Notes: generated by a model from the sequence alone, not told the origin. A stretch of DNA of 18,477 bases from JBHPGW01 sp042569785 (GCA_042569785.1 JBHPGW010000052.1:1-18477); one strand, 5' to 3'; positions 1 to 7,347 are shown, counted from the stretch's first letter. Program-made: numbers and translations.

Positions 1-1327
1 TGGCAGACCTTCTGTCAACTTTAGGAACACTAGAACTTGAAGCGGTACTCGCTATACCGGCATCAATACTTTGCTTAGGTTCGATCGTCATCATTATTCT
101 ATTGCGGTCAATTACCGTTGCCTTGACATTTAGAGTAATACCAATTTCTTTGAACTCAACATTAGTAAGTCCGGTACCTGTCTCTGTACCTGTCTCAGTA
201 GACGTAATAACTTCGTCATATGGTATTTCTTCAATGGTTTCAATAGATGCTTCCTGACCGCTAAGAACAAGCACACGCGGGCTTGCAAGTATTTCAACGT
301 TGCGTTTTTCCTGTAATGCTTTTAATGTTCCGCTAATATCACTTTTAATAACACTGAATGTTGCACCTGTAGCAAGAGTGGTAAGGTCTTGTGAGAGATC
401 AAAATCTGATTGTGTTCCCAAAAGCCTGTCCCAGTCTACACCGATCTCGGTATCATCCTCTAACTGAACATCTAAAATCACTACCTCTATCATGATTTGC
501 TCAGGTGTTCGGTCGGCTTTTTCTATCTCGGCGAGTATTTCTTTGAGTTTATCATTGACATCACAAATGATAAGGGAGTTTGTAGCATCATCGGTTGCGA
601 TACTGCCATAGTAGGACGACATACTGTCTATGGCCTTTTTAAGATTCGAAGCTTTGAGGAACTTCAAAGTTACAGTTTCAACTAACAGACCGGGGGTAGG
701 CTTATCTATTTTCTTAATTTCAGCAAGAATCATTTCGAGATTTTTTTGAGTGTCACAGACAATTAAAGAATTGGTTTTTTCAATGGTAGAAATGCTGCCG
801 TACTCAGAACACATTTTTTCAATTGCGCCCTTAAGGTTTTTGGCGTCAATAAATTTTGGAGTTACACTTTCAGCAAGCAATTTTAACACGGGTTGGTTTT
901 GTGCTGCGATCTGTTGTGCTGCTGCCTGGTCGCTACTGTGAATCTGGGCAAAGATCTTTTCGAGACGTTCCTTAGTATCACAGATAATCAAAGAGTTACT
1001 TTTTTCATCAACTGAAATTTTTCCATATTCAGATGACAGATTCTCAATTGCGTCCTTAAAGCTTGCCGCGTCAAGAGAGTTCAGGGTTGCGACCTCAACA
1101 AACATCTCAGGAGCTTGTTCCGCACCTATACCGGAGGCAATAGATATTTCCCGGGGAATTAAAACTTCTTTCTTTTTCTCTGGAAGTTTCACAAAGGGAT
1201 TCTCTTTACCAACTTTAACCTTACGCTGGTTATTATCAGGTAACTGTGCCTGTACACTGCCGTGACATAGGCACGCTATGATAACCAAAAGACATAAAGT
1301 AGTCCTGATAAATACATTTTTAACCAT
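1..1327 (-). CDS. gspD: Secretin (GspD/PilQ family), C-terminus cut by window edge
   Basis: Outer-membrane secretin pore of a type II secretion / type IV pilus-like machine. I translated 442 codons from the ATG at 1327; the frame stays open to base 2. An N-terminal signal peptide (about residues 1-27, hydrophobic core LCLLVIIACLC) is followed by three similar ring-forming N1-type repeats at about 76-133, 149-209 and 216-273. Each has the shape of a helix, SxEYGxI, then NSLI(I/V)CDT. The secretin core starts near 278 (VEVVILDVQLEDD) and shows ASPRVLVLSGQEASI at about 348-362, EFKEIGITLNV and the family motif VPKVDRRSA at 434-442. The barrel lip and any C-terminal domain lie outside the window. 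There is no clear N0 domain before the repeats. The start overlaps the upstream PilO-like gene by 8 nt and has an AAAGGA ribosome site, so the two are co-translated. Family call is firm; T2SS versus T4P assignment is not. Confidence 0.93.
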   Translation of the reverse strand, partial: MVKNVFIRTTLCLLVIIACLCHGSVQAQLPDNNQRKVKVGKENPFVKLPEKKKEVLIPREISIASGIGAEQAPEMFVEVATLNSLDAASFKDAIENLSSEYGKISVDEKSNSLIICDTKERLEKIFAQIHSSDQAAAQQIAAQNQPVLKLLAESVTPKFIDAKNLKGAIEKMCSEYGSISTIEKTNSLIVCDTQKNLEMILAEIKKIDKPTPGLLVETVTLKFLKASNLKKAIDSMSSYYGSIATDDATNSLIICDVNDKLKEILAEIEKADRTPEQIMIEVVILDVQLEDDTEIGVDWDRLLGTQSDFDLSQDLTTLATGATFSVIKSDISGTLKALQEKRNVEILASPRVLVLSGQEASIETIEEIPYDEVITSTETGTETGTGLTNVEFKEIGITLNVKATVIDRNRIMMTIEPKQSIDAGIASTASSSSVPKVDRRSA

Positions 1328-1922
1328 GGCGATGTTTCCTTTTGTCATCTATTACATAGATCCTGATGGTTAATTCACATTTTAGTACCTCAGAATCCTC
1401 TATCGATTCAATACTTATAGAATCCGTCCAAACTCGTTCTGAACGGTTCTGCAAGTTATTTATCATGTTAACTATCTCTGTGTAATCACCAGCAACAGTC
1501 AGTGTCGCAGAATTTGTACTTATATTATTAGTTACTTTTGATTGGCCAGCCCCTTCGGCAGTTGTATTGGTTGCTGAAAAGTTTAAGGAATATACTGTAC
1601 AATTTGCCAGTTCGGCTATCGCCTGGATGTCGCTGAAAAACTCGTCAGCCTCCACAGTATTAAACAACTTGGTATGAATATGCTTAAACTTATCCTGCAA
1701 TTCTTCAAGTTCTTTCTTTTTGATTCCTACGCACGTCTGAATAAGATTTTCTTTCCTTGCGATATCATCCATGATCAAAACGTTTTCCTGTACGACCCGA
1801 GAATAGTTCACATGAGACAGAACGATCCGATCATAAAGAATAAATGCTCCTACAACAACAAATGCCGCGAAGATGATGTTCTTTAAAGAACCGGCCGATT
1901 TTATTTGTATTTCAGATAACAT
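1320..1922 (-). CDS. PilO/GspM-like inner-membrane assembly protein
   Basis: A 200-residue bitopic membrane protein. A short cytoplasmic N-terminus precedes one transmembrane helix at about residues 15-34 (IIFAAFVVVGAFILYDRI), then a charged helical, probably coiled-coil stretch at about 40-85. The periplasmic domain has the alpha-beta pattern of the PilO/GspM ferredoxin-like fold (EADEFFSDIQAIAELANC at about 91-108; SATLTVAGDYTEIVNMINNL near 138-157; a final strand CELTIRIYV). Members of this family pair with PilN/GspL and connect the inner-membrane platform to the secretin. Sequence similarity in the family is weak, so the call rests on size, topology and position: it sits 15 bp after a PilM-PilN fusion and overlaps the secretin start. 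No alternative family is suggested by the sequence. Confidence 0.8.
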   Translation of the reverse strand: MLSEIQIKSAGSLKNIIFAAFVVVGAFILYDRIVLSHVNYSRVVQENVLIMDDIARKENLIQTCVGIKKKELEELQDKFKHIHTKLFNTVEADEFFSDIQAIAELANCTVYSLNFSATNTTAEGAGQSKVTNNISTNSATLTVAGDYTEIVNMINNLQNRSERVWTDSISIESIEDSEVLKCELTIRIYVIDDKRKHRHG

Positions 1923-1937
1923 TATTTTATACCAAGT

Positions 1938-3482
1938 TTATTTTACCAACGAGCAGCTAATTGAATACGCCACCAGTCCGGTTGATTCACTATCTTTTTC
2001 GGTTCCAATCAACGAAACCAATTTCAAATACTCCGACCCATTAAGCATCTCAACAAAAAGATGAATAGATTCATACGAAAAAGCGTGCCCTTTTAAGATT
2101 ATTCTCAGACCGTCATTACTGAAAATGTTTACGACTCGGACCGGCTCAGGTGTTGCGTATCTAATTTCATTAAGAGCCTGATCCCATCTGGCAAAAAGTT
2201 TAGTGTTTAGAATAGTACTCATATTTTTCAGGTTCTCAGTTGTATTCGATGTCCGCACATTCAAGGATGCTTGTTCGCTCAACAGAGAACTAATATTACA
2301 GACAAGTGATCCATCGTGCTTTTGATTCATTCTTTCCTTAATGTTTTTCACACGCATATCGAAAAATCCGATGGTCAAGACGGCTAAAAGGAATATGACC
2401 GCTGCAATATTGGCAATTATCAAGGCATGTTTTCTTTCCGGCTTAGTATTAACCAGTTCCGGCAGAAGAAGGTTAACATTCATACCGCAATTTGGAAAGT
2501 TCATTAGTTTCATTGCCAATCCGACGGCAATGGCAGAAGGTGCGTTGCTAAGTTTCGTATCCGCAACCGGCGTGTCAAGATATGCTTCTTCCAGATTTAT
2601 AATTTCAATCTCTATCGAAGAGTTGTTCAGATGTAAACCGTAAGGCGGGTTCGCTGTTTTGAGTCTGGTCGTCAATGATTCTATTTTTTCCTTGACAGAT
2701 TTATTGCTGATACTTGTAACCAGATTTACCTCCCATTGATCACATTTGTCATGGAGCCTAAGCTCGTAAAATTTCAATGCCGCGTTTATGTTTTTGATAA
2801 CCCACTCGAAACATTTGTCACTGTCGAGATTATCTGCTTCGTATTGCTTAATCTCAATAAAATCCAATATTTGGTTTTTGAACACACATAAAGTAAGAAT
2901 GTTGTCACGCAATATCGCGAATAGAAGATTGTGATCAAATTTATTGGCGATTTTCTTGGCGTAGCAAGCCCTGAAGTAAGCCATTGAAAACGGTTCGATA
3001 GCATCGACGTTCAAACCCTCTTTCTCAAGTGCCTCGATAAAAGCAATGATCTTTTGACTATCTGCAGCAGCCACAAATGCACGGTGATGGTCCGTTTCAC
3101 TCGGTGACTTTATGCCGCAGTAATCTGATGCTATTTTTGTCAGTGACAGCGTTGCATACTGTTTTATTTCATTCTGTATGAATTGACCAATGTTATCTCT
3201 GGCGTCATTCGGTATGTTCAGAATTTGTATCAGTAGAGGATTGAGAACCGCCGAAAACACTGCATGGTGCGTACGCATTTTATTTTTCACTATGAGCTGT
3301 TTTACCGCCTTGGCTAAGACTGCGGCATCTTCGACATCACCATCCTTTATTGCTCCATCTGGAACAGGACAACTGGCAGTCTTTAACAGTTTAAGGCCTT
3401 TCTTGTCCTTCCTGAGCAATGCCAGATTTATTTCGCTGAACGAAATTTCTATCCCCAGCACAGTTTTAATCTGTGGCTTCAT
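1938..3482 (-). CDS. PilM-PilN fusion protein (GspL-like)
   Basis: A 514-residue protein joining two parts that are separate genes in most type IV pilus operons. Residues 1-330 form an actin-like PilM domain: the N-terminal phosphate-loop-like VLGIEISFSEINLAL (8-22), the helical region around QFIQNEIKQYATLSL, AFVAAADSQKIIAFIEALEKEGL, and a late SAIAVGLAMKLM (316-327). Residue 334 onward is PilN-like: MNVNLLLPE (334-342) matches the (I)NLLP peptide by which PilN docks on PilM, followed by one transmembrane helix (about 353-374) and a periplasmic coiled coil plus alpha-beta domain. This is the layout of GspL, the T2SS scaffold that recruits the ATPase. The start ATG overlaps the stop of the preceding prepilin-like gene in an ATGA, so translation is coupled. 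GspL-like is the functional call; the intact NLLP peptide is closer to PilN. Confidence 0.87.
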   Translation of the reverse strand: MKPQIKTVLGIEISFSEINLALLRKDKKGLKLLKTASCPVPDGAIKDGDVEDAAVLAKAVKQLIVKNKMRTHHAVFSAVLNPLLIQILNIPNDARDNIGQFIQNEIKQYATLSLTKIASDYCGIKSPSETDHHRAFVAAADSQKIIAFIEALEKEGLNVDAIEPFSMAYFRACYAKKIANKFDHNLLFAILRDNILTLCVFKNQILDFIEIKQYEADNLDSDKCFEWVIKNINAALKFYELRLHDKCDQWEVNLVTSISNKSVKEKIESLTTRLKTANPPYGLHLNNSSIEIEIINLEEAYLDTPVADTKLSNAPSAIAVGLAMKLMNFPNCGMNVNLLLPELVNTKPERKHALIIANIAAVIFLLAVLTIGFFDMRVKNIKERMNQKHDGSLVCNISSLLSEQASLNVRTSNTTENLKNMSTILNTKLFARWDQALNEIRYATPEPVRVVNIFSNDGLRIILKGHAFSYESIHLFVEMLNGSEYLKLVSLIGTEKDSESTGLVAYSISCSLVK

Positions 3483-3886
3483 TCATTTATCCTTAAATTA
3501 TCAATTCTTATTATGTAGTCACTACCAGAAGCGGAGACCGTCACCTCGGCTTGGACCCTGGCAAAAAGGTTATTTGATGTAGTACCTTCTGAAATAATTG
3601 TACGATTCGGCAAAGTGCCGGTAACCGATACATTATAGAAGCCTCCATCAAATGTCTTGTCGTCAAAGCCATCTGTCCATCCGTCATTACTTCTTATACG
3701 GGCGAAAGCATTGTTGAGGCCTGCCCATGCCGTAGCAATGGCCTGGGCGGCAAATTCCTGATCCTGTACAAGCTGTATCTCCTTTCTATTTATTTGCATT
3801 ATGCCAATAACCACTGCCGAAAGCATCGCTACAACAAAGATTGTCATCAGCATAACAACACCACTATTTTTTCGTTTCGCTTTCAT
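3479..3886 (-). CDS. PilX/GspK-like minor pilin protein
   Basis: A 135-residue protein with a short positive N-terminus (MKAKRKNSG), one long hydrophobic helix at about residues 10-30 (VVMLMTIFVVAMLSAVVIGI) and then a polar amphipathic helix (QEFAAQAIATAWAGLNNAFARIR) of the kind that follows the pilin membrane helix in PilX and GspK. Small beta-rich C-terminal part. Family GspK proteins usually exceed 300 residues, so this one is much shorter and nearer to PilX in size. A prepilin peptidase site could be G9|V10, but the usual Glu at +5 is replaced by Met. In GspK, absence of Glu5 is typical and marks the tip subunit. It lies 13 bp after the propeller prepilin and overlaps the PilM-PilN gene by 4 nt, so it is one transcription unit with them. 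Exact subfamily is uncertain. Confidence 0.72.
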   Translation of the reverse strand: MKAKRKNSGVVMLMTIFVVAMLSAVVIGIMQINRKEIQLVQDQEFAAQAIATAWAGLNNAFARIRSNDGWTDGFDDKTFDGGFYNVSVTGTLPNRTIISEGTTSNNLFARVQAEVTVSASGSDYIIRIDNLRINE

Positions 3887-3899
3887 ACTCTCAAAATAC

Positions 3900-5543
3900 T
3901 CAGGGTCTAACCTTCAAACCTTCTTCCAATACCACCGACCAACCGTCGTCATCGTTTCCTTGATATGCACAAAGGTGGTGGTTACTGTCAATTTCTTTCA
4001 AAGCAGGAACCTTGCCTTTGGAAGTGTCATACTCAAGTGGTGTTCCTTTACTAATTGTCCAGGCAGTCGGATTTATGATGAGAACGACGGACCAGCCGTC
4101 ATCGTCACTTCCGGCATATACACAGAGGTAATGTGTATCATCTATCTTTGATAAAGCAGGGGTTTCACCTGTTTGGGTATCAAACTCGAAAGGGGTCTCT
4201 TTCGTAATGGCCCATGTATCCGTGTTAATTGTCAGTACAGTTGCCCAGCCATCATCATCTTTCCCGGTATATACACAAAGGTAATGTGTATCATCGATTT
4301 TTGACAAAGCGGGCGTTTTGCCTACTTGGGGATCAAACTCATAAGGTGTTTCGTTCGCAATGGCCCATGTACCCGTATTAATTGTCAGTACAGTTGCCCA
4401 GCCATCATCATTCTTACCGCCATATACACAAAGGTAATGTGTGTCATCTATTTTTGTCGAAGCGGGTGTTTTGCCTGTTTCGGTATCAAACTCGAAAGGC
4501 GTTTCTTTCGTAATGAGTCGAGTACCTGTATCAACTGTTAGTACGACTGCCCAGCCATCATCATTCTTACCGCTATATACACAAAGGTAATGTGTGTCAT
4601 CTATTTTTGACAAAGCGGGCGTTTTACCTACTTCTGTATCAAATTCAAAATTGGTCCCCTTAGTGATCATCCATGAAATCAGATCCACCGTAAGAATAAC
4701 AGCCCAACCACCCGAAGTATCTCTCTCATAAGCACAAAGATAGTTGTCACTATCGATCTGCACCAAAGCCGGGGTTTTTGCTATAAAAGAATCGTATTCA
4801 AAAGTCGTACCGCTGCTGATTACCCAGGTAGTTGGATTGACGGCAAGAACAACTGCCTTGCCGACCAAACCCACCCCTCTGTATGCACACAAATAGTGTG
4901 TGTTATCTATTTGTGCCAAATCAGGATCCGTTCCTTCAGAAACATTAAACTCAAAAGGTGTTTTGGCAGTTATTCCTTCCTCCCATATGTTTGCATTTGT
5001 ATTAATGTAAACGGCTGTTGAGAAGGTTTCGTTCTGGCCCATTGTCGATGAATTGGCTATTGTTGCATTGACCTCTACGAAGCGAATGGAATTTACATCA
5101 TTTACATCGTCTATAGGCGTATCTACTTCATTGGAATCATAGCAGGTAAACTGGAATTGGCTGACCGGCCCGGCAAGATCCTGCAAGTTTCCTACGGTAC
5201 CAAATTGAACATAGTTGCTTACAGTTTCATATCGTAAACTATTTCCACAGTTATCTTCAAACTGGATATAGCCATTGACCGTTGAAGAAGAACTTATGGC
5301 GGTTATTCTGACAGCCTCTGCAAGATTGTGGTTCAAGTGGCCTATCAGTACTGTTCCACTTTGCAGCGTCTCAGCCAGGGCTTGTTTGAAGTCCCAATTG
5401 ATTCGAATGCTTCTAAGTATCGGCGGTATAATTGCAAAGATAACAGCCATTATTGATAATGCTATAATCATTTCCAGGAGAGTAAAGGCAGTTGGGTAAA
5501 TTTTCTTTTGGTACGGCATCTCAATCATCCCTATGTTTTTCAT
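3900..5543 (-). CDS. GspJ/PilW-like prepilin with C-terminal seven-repeat beta-propeller
   Basis: A 547-residue protein. The class III prepilin signal is clear: a basic leader (MKNIGMIEMPYQKKIYPTA), cleavage A19|F20, then FTLLEMIIALSIMAVIFAII with Glu at +5. Residues about 45-190 form a GspJ/PilW-like pilin body. From residue 195 to the end there are seven tandem repeats of exactly 51 residues (last one cut to 47), each reading about TPFEFD...TPALSKIDDTHYLCVY..DDDGW.VVLTI...W.I. This is the strand pattern of a beta-propeller blade, and seven blades make a closed ring. GspJ family members are usually about 200 residues, so some 350 residues are added. An in-frame TTG lies 6 bp upstream, but the ATG at 5543 has a GGTGA ribosome site at the right distance. 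As a minor pilin at a fibre tip, the ring could be an adhesin or substrate-binding head; that is inference. Confidence 0.85.
   Translation of the reverse strand: MKNIGMIEMPYQKKIYPTAFTLLEMIIALSIMAVIFAIIPPILRSIRINWDFKQALAETLQSGTVLIGHLNHNLAEAVRITAISSSSTVNGYIQFEDNCGNSLRYETVSNYVQFGTVGNLQDLAGPVSQFQFTCYDSNEVDTPIDDVNDVNSIRFVEVNATIANSSTMGQNETFSTAVYINTNANIWEEGITAKTPFEFNVSEGTDPDLAQIDNTHYLCAYRGVGLVGKAVVLAVNPTTWVISSGTTFEYDSFIAKTPALVQIDSDNYLCAYERDTSGGWAVILTVDLISWMITKGTNFEFDTEVGKTPALSKIDDTHYLCVYSGKNDDGWAVVLTVDTGTRLITKETPFEFDTETGKTPASTKIDDTHYLCVYGGKNDDGWATVLTINTGTWAIANETPYEFDPQVGKTPALSKIDDTHYLCVYTGKDDDGWATVLTINTDTWAITKETPFEFDTQTGETPALSKIDDTHYLCVYAGSDDDGWSVVLIINPTAWTISKGTPLEYDTSKGKVPALKEIDSNHHLCAYQGNDDDGWSVVLEEGLKVRP
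3903..4961 (-). repeat. Seven tandem 153-bp units encoding propeller blades
   Basis: The C-terminal coding part of the prepilin consists of 153-bp units in register with no insertions. For example, the string caaaggtaatgtgt recurs every 153 bp near 4277, 4430 and 4583, with a one-base variant (cagaggtaatgtgt) near 4124. Blades 3 to 6 are almost identical in DNA, while blades 1, 2 and 7 have diverged. The pattern points to recent unequal crossing-over or conversion among the central blades. It is a protein-coding repeat, not CRISPR: there are no unique spacers. Confidence 0.92.
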
Positions 5544-5549
5544 TGTCAA

Positions 5550-5554
5550 TCACC
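5550..5554 (-). promoter_or_regulatory. Ribosome binding site deciding the prepilin start
   Basis: Minus-strand GGTGA lies 6 nt before the ATG at 5543, but directly abuts the alternative in-frame TTG at 5549. The spacing favours the ATG. Confidence 0.55.
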
Positions 5555-5648
5555 AAAACTGTAACATTTTCATTCATCCAGCAACTCATCTCTGAGCTTT
5601 CATTGTTTGTCTTCTAATCAGCATATAATCGGCATACGTCTTTTCTAC

Positions 5649-6041
5649 CTAGCTTTTTACCTTTGCGCATTTTTCCATTTTTTCCTTAATGGTGCTGCCC
5701 AATTTTCTCGAGTCGAAAGGCTTTGTTAGATAGCCATCAGCACCTATGCTATAAGCCCGATCTATGTCATTAATCGCCCCTTTAGCGGTTAACATAAACA
5801 CGGGTATGTTTTTAGTCTTCTTGGTGTGTTTGAGTTCGGACAGGACTTCCAGGCCATCCATTTCGGGCATCATCCAATCCAGCAGAATTACCTTAAACTT
5901 GTTCTTGAGAGCAAGTTCAAGGCCTACAGCACCATTTTCTGCGACAGTCACATCAAAGCCGTCTAATCTCAGATTATATTCCATGATATTTCGGATATGT
6001 TCTTCATCTTCAACTATCAAAATTGGAATTCTTTTACTCAT
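5649..6041 (-). CDS. Receiver-only response regulator, array copy 4 (CheY-like)
   Basis: A 130-residue single receiver (REC) domain with no output domain. Acidic pocket E11-D12, phospho-acceptor D55 in VILLDWMMPEMDGLEVL, T85 in VFMLTAK and K107 in YLTKPF are all present, so it should be phosphorylatable. An upstream in-frame TTG (6059) would add six residues, but the ATG at 6041 gives MSKRI, matching the paralogs, and follows an AAGGG ribosome site. It is the last of four tandem copies, is the most diverged at its C-terminus, and ends about 105 bp before the minus secretion operon. Such proteins act by protein-protein contact or as phosphate shuttles or sinks. The partner is not visible; the neighbouring kinase and the pilus machinery are the obvious candidates. 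Confidence 0.92.
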   Translation of the reverse strand: MSKRIPILIVEDEEHIRNIMEYNLRLDGFDVTVAENGAVGLELALKNKFKVILLDWMMPEMDGLEVLSELKHTKKTKNIPVFMLTAKGAINDIDRAYSIGADGYLTKPFDSRKLGSTIKEKMEKCAKVKS

Positions 6042-6055
6042 CGGTTTGCTACCCT

Positions 6056-6442
6056 TCAAATCCGTACCATATTCTCAAGTTTAAACTTGATCGTTTGCCC
6101 CAATTCTACGGGATTAAAAGGCTTGGTAATATAATCATCAGCGCCTTCACGTAAAGCCTGTGCTAAATCATTGCCCATTGCTTTAGCAGTTAACATAAAC
6201 ACAGGTATTCCCTGCATTTTTTCATCCTGTTTAAGCTCGGATAAAACTTCCAATCCTGTCATCTCAGGTAACATCCAGTCCAAAAGAATTACATCTGGAA
6301 TTATCTGACGGGCAAGTTCAAGGCCGCTGCGGCCATTTTCTGCCAGATGTACTTTGAACCCTTCTAATTTCAGATTGTATTCCAACACTTTGCGGATGTG
6401 CATCTCATCCTCAATCGCCAAAACAGAAATTTGTTTATCCAT
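6056..6442 (-). CDS. Receiver-only response regulator, array copy 3 (CheY-like)
   Basis: A 128-residue REC domain: E11-D12, D55 in VILLDWMLPEMTGLEVL, T85 in VFMLTAK and K107 in YITKPF. Start chosen at the ATG at 6442 (MDKQISVLAIEDE), which aligns with the other copies and has GGAGA 8 nt upstream; an ATG at 6457 would add five residues but lacks a good ribosome site. It differs from copies 1 and 2 mostly in the alpha4-beta5-alpha5 face (AMGNDLAQALREGADDY), the surface that binds partners in CheY-like proteins. The four copies may therefore talk to different targets. Fourteen bases separate it from the next copy. Confidence 0.93.
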   Translation of the reverse strand: MDKQISVLAIEDEMHIRKVLEYNLKLEGFKVHLAENGRSGLELARQIIPDVILLDWMLPEMTGLEVLSELKQDEKMQGIPVFMLTAKAMGNDLAQALREGADDYITKPFNPVELGQTIKFKLENMVRI

Positions 6443-6450
6443 CAGTTTAG

Positions 6451-6455
6451 TCTCC
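6451..6455 (-). promoter_or_regulatory. Ribosome binding site for array copy 3
   Basis: Minus-strand GGAGA, 8 nt before the ATG at 6442, decides for that start over the ATG at 6457, with which it overlaps. Confidence 0.55.
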
Positions 6456-6487
6456 ATTTTCGTCTGGCCTGTAGGGCAAATATATTT

Positions 6488-6874
6488 TCAACTCTTCACC
6501 AACTTCTCAAGTTTGTGCCTAAGTGTAGGTCCCATCTTCGCCGGATCAAAGGGCTTGGCGAAATAACCATCAACACCTCCCAGTATGGCTGCATCTACAT
6601 GGCACGACCTTTTTTTAGCAGACAGCATGAACACAAGTATATTCTTTGTCTGTACGTTCCCTTTAAGCTCGCCAAGAACTTCCAGTCCGTCCATTTCCGG
6701 CATCATCCAATCTAAAAGGATCACGTCAGGCTTTTTTTTGCGGGCAAGTTCAAGGCCGCTGCGCCCATCTTCAGCCAGAATTACCTCAAATCCATCTGAT
6801 TCGAGGTTGTATTGCAATATGTCCAAAATATTCTTCTCGTCCTCAATTACCAAAACGGAAATTCGCCTGCTCAT
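6488..6874 (-). CDS. Receiver-only response regulator, array copy 2 (CheY-like)
   Basis: A 128-residue REC domain very close to copy 1. E11-D12, D55 (VILLDWMMPEMDGLEVL) and K107 (YFAKPF) are kept. Two conserved positions differ: the switch residue 85 is Ser (VFMLSAK) rather than Thr, which is tolerated in the family, and the Pro of the usual NIPV strand entry is Leu (NILV). The ribosome site is AGGAGA 8 nt upstream of the ATG at 6874. The copy 1-2 pair shares a Cys-His insert-like stretch (KKR.CH) and GVDGY-type beta5 entry not seen in copies 3 and 4, showing they are the youngest duplicates. Confidence 0.93.
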   Translation of the reverse strand: MSRRISVLVIEDEKNILDILQYNLESDGFEVILAEDGRSGLELARKKKPDVILLDWMMPEMDGLEVLGELKGNVQTKNILVFMLSAKKRSCHVDAAILGGVDGYFAKPFDPAKMGPTLRHKLEKLVKS

Positions 6875-6918
6875 CTGTCAATCTCCTTTTTCGTTTGACC
6901 CGTAGGGCAAATATATTT

Positions 6919-7305
6919 TCAACTCTTCACCAACTTTTCAAGCATGTCCCTAATTTTTTCTCCAAGCTTGGCCGGATCAAAAGGCTTGGCGATATAACCA
7001 TCAACACTTTCCGCTATGGCTGCTCTTAGGTGGCACGGCCTTTTTTTAGCTGTCAGCATAAATACAGGTATATTCCTTGTCTGCACGTTCATCTTAAGCT
7101 TGCTAAGAACTTCCAGTCCGTCCATTTCCGGCATCATCCAGTCCAAAAGAATTACGTCGGGTTCTTTCTCACGGGCAAGTTCAAGGCCTATAGGCCCATC
7201 TTCAGCCAGAATTACCTCAAAACCATCTGATTCGAGGTTGTATTTCAATATGCCCCGAATATTCTTCTCATCCTCAATTACCAAAACGGAAATTCGCTTA
7301 CTCAT
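6919..7305 (-). CDS. Receiver-only response regulator, array copy 1 (CheY-like)
   Basis: First intact gene of the array; 128 residues, a single REC domain. E11-D12, D55 in VILLDWMMPEMDGLEVL, T85 in VFMLTAKK and K107 in YIAKPF are all present. The ribosome site AAAGGA stands about 9 nt before the ATG at 7305. The 44-bp spacer to copy 2 is nearly the same as the spacers around its neighbours, so the duplicated unit is gene plus spacer (about 431 bp). No DNA-binding or enzymatic domain is attached, so output must be through protein contact or phosphate transfer. Confidence 0.93.
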   Translation of the reverse strand: MSKRISVLVIEDEKNIRGILKYNLESDGFEVILAEDGPIGLELAREKEPDVILLDWMMPEMDGLEVLSKLKMNVQTRNIPVFMLTAKKRPCHLRAAIAESVDGYIAKPFDPAKLGEKIRDMLEKLVKS

Positions 7306-7347
7306 CTGTCAATTTCCTTTACCATTCAATTTGGCCACAAATACCTT

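Noticed and set aside
4050..4660. Regularly spaced repeats that could suggest CRISPR or non-coding satellite DNA
   Set aside because: The repeats are contiguous 153-bp coding units in one open frame with no unique spacers.
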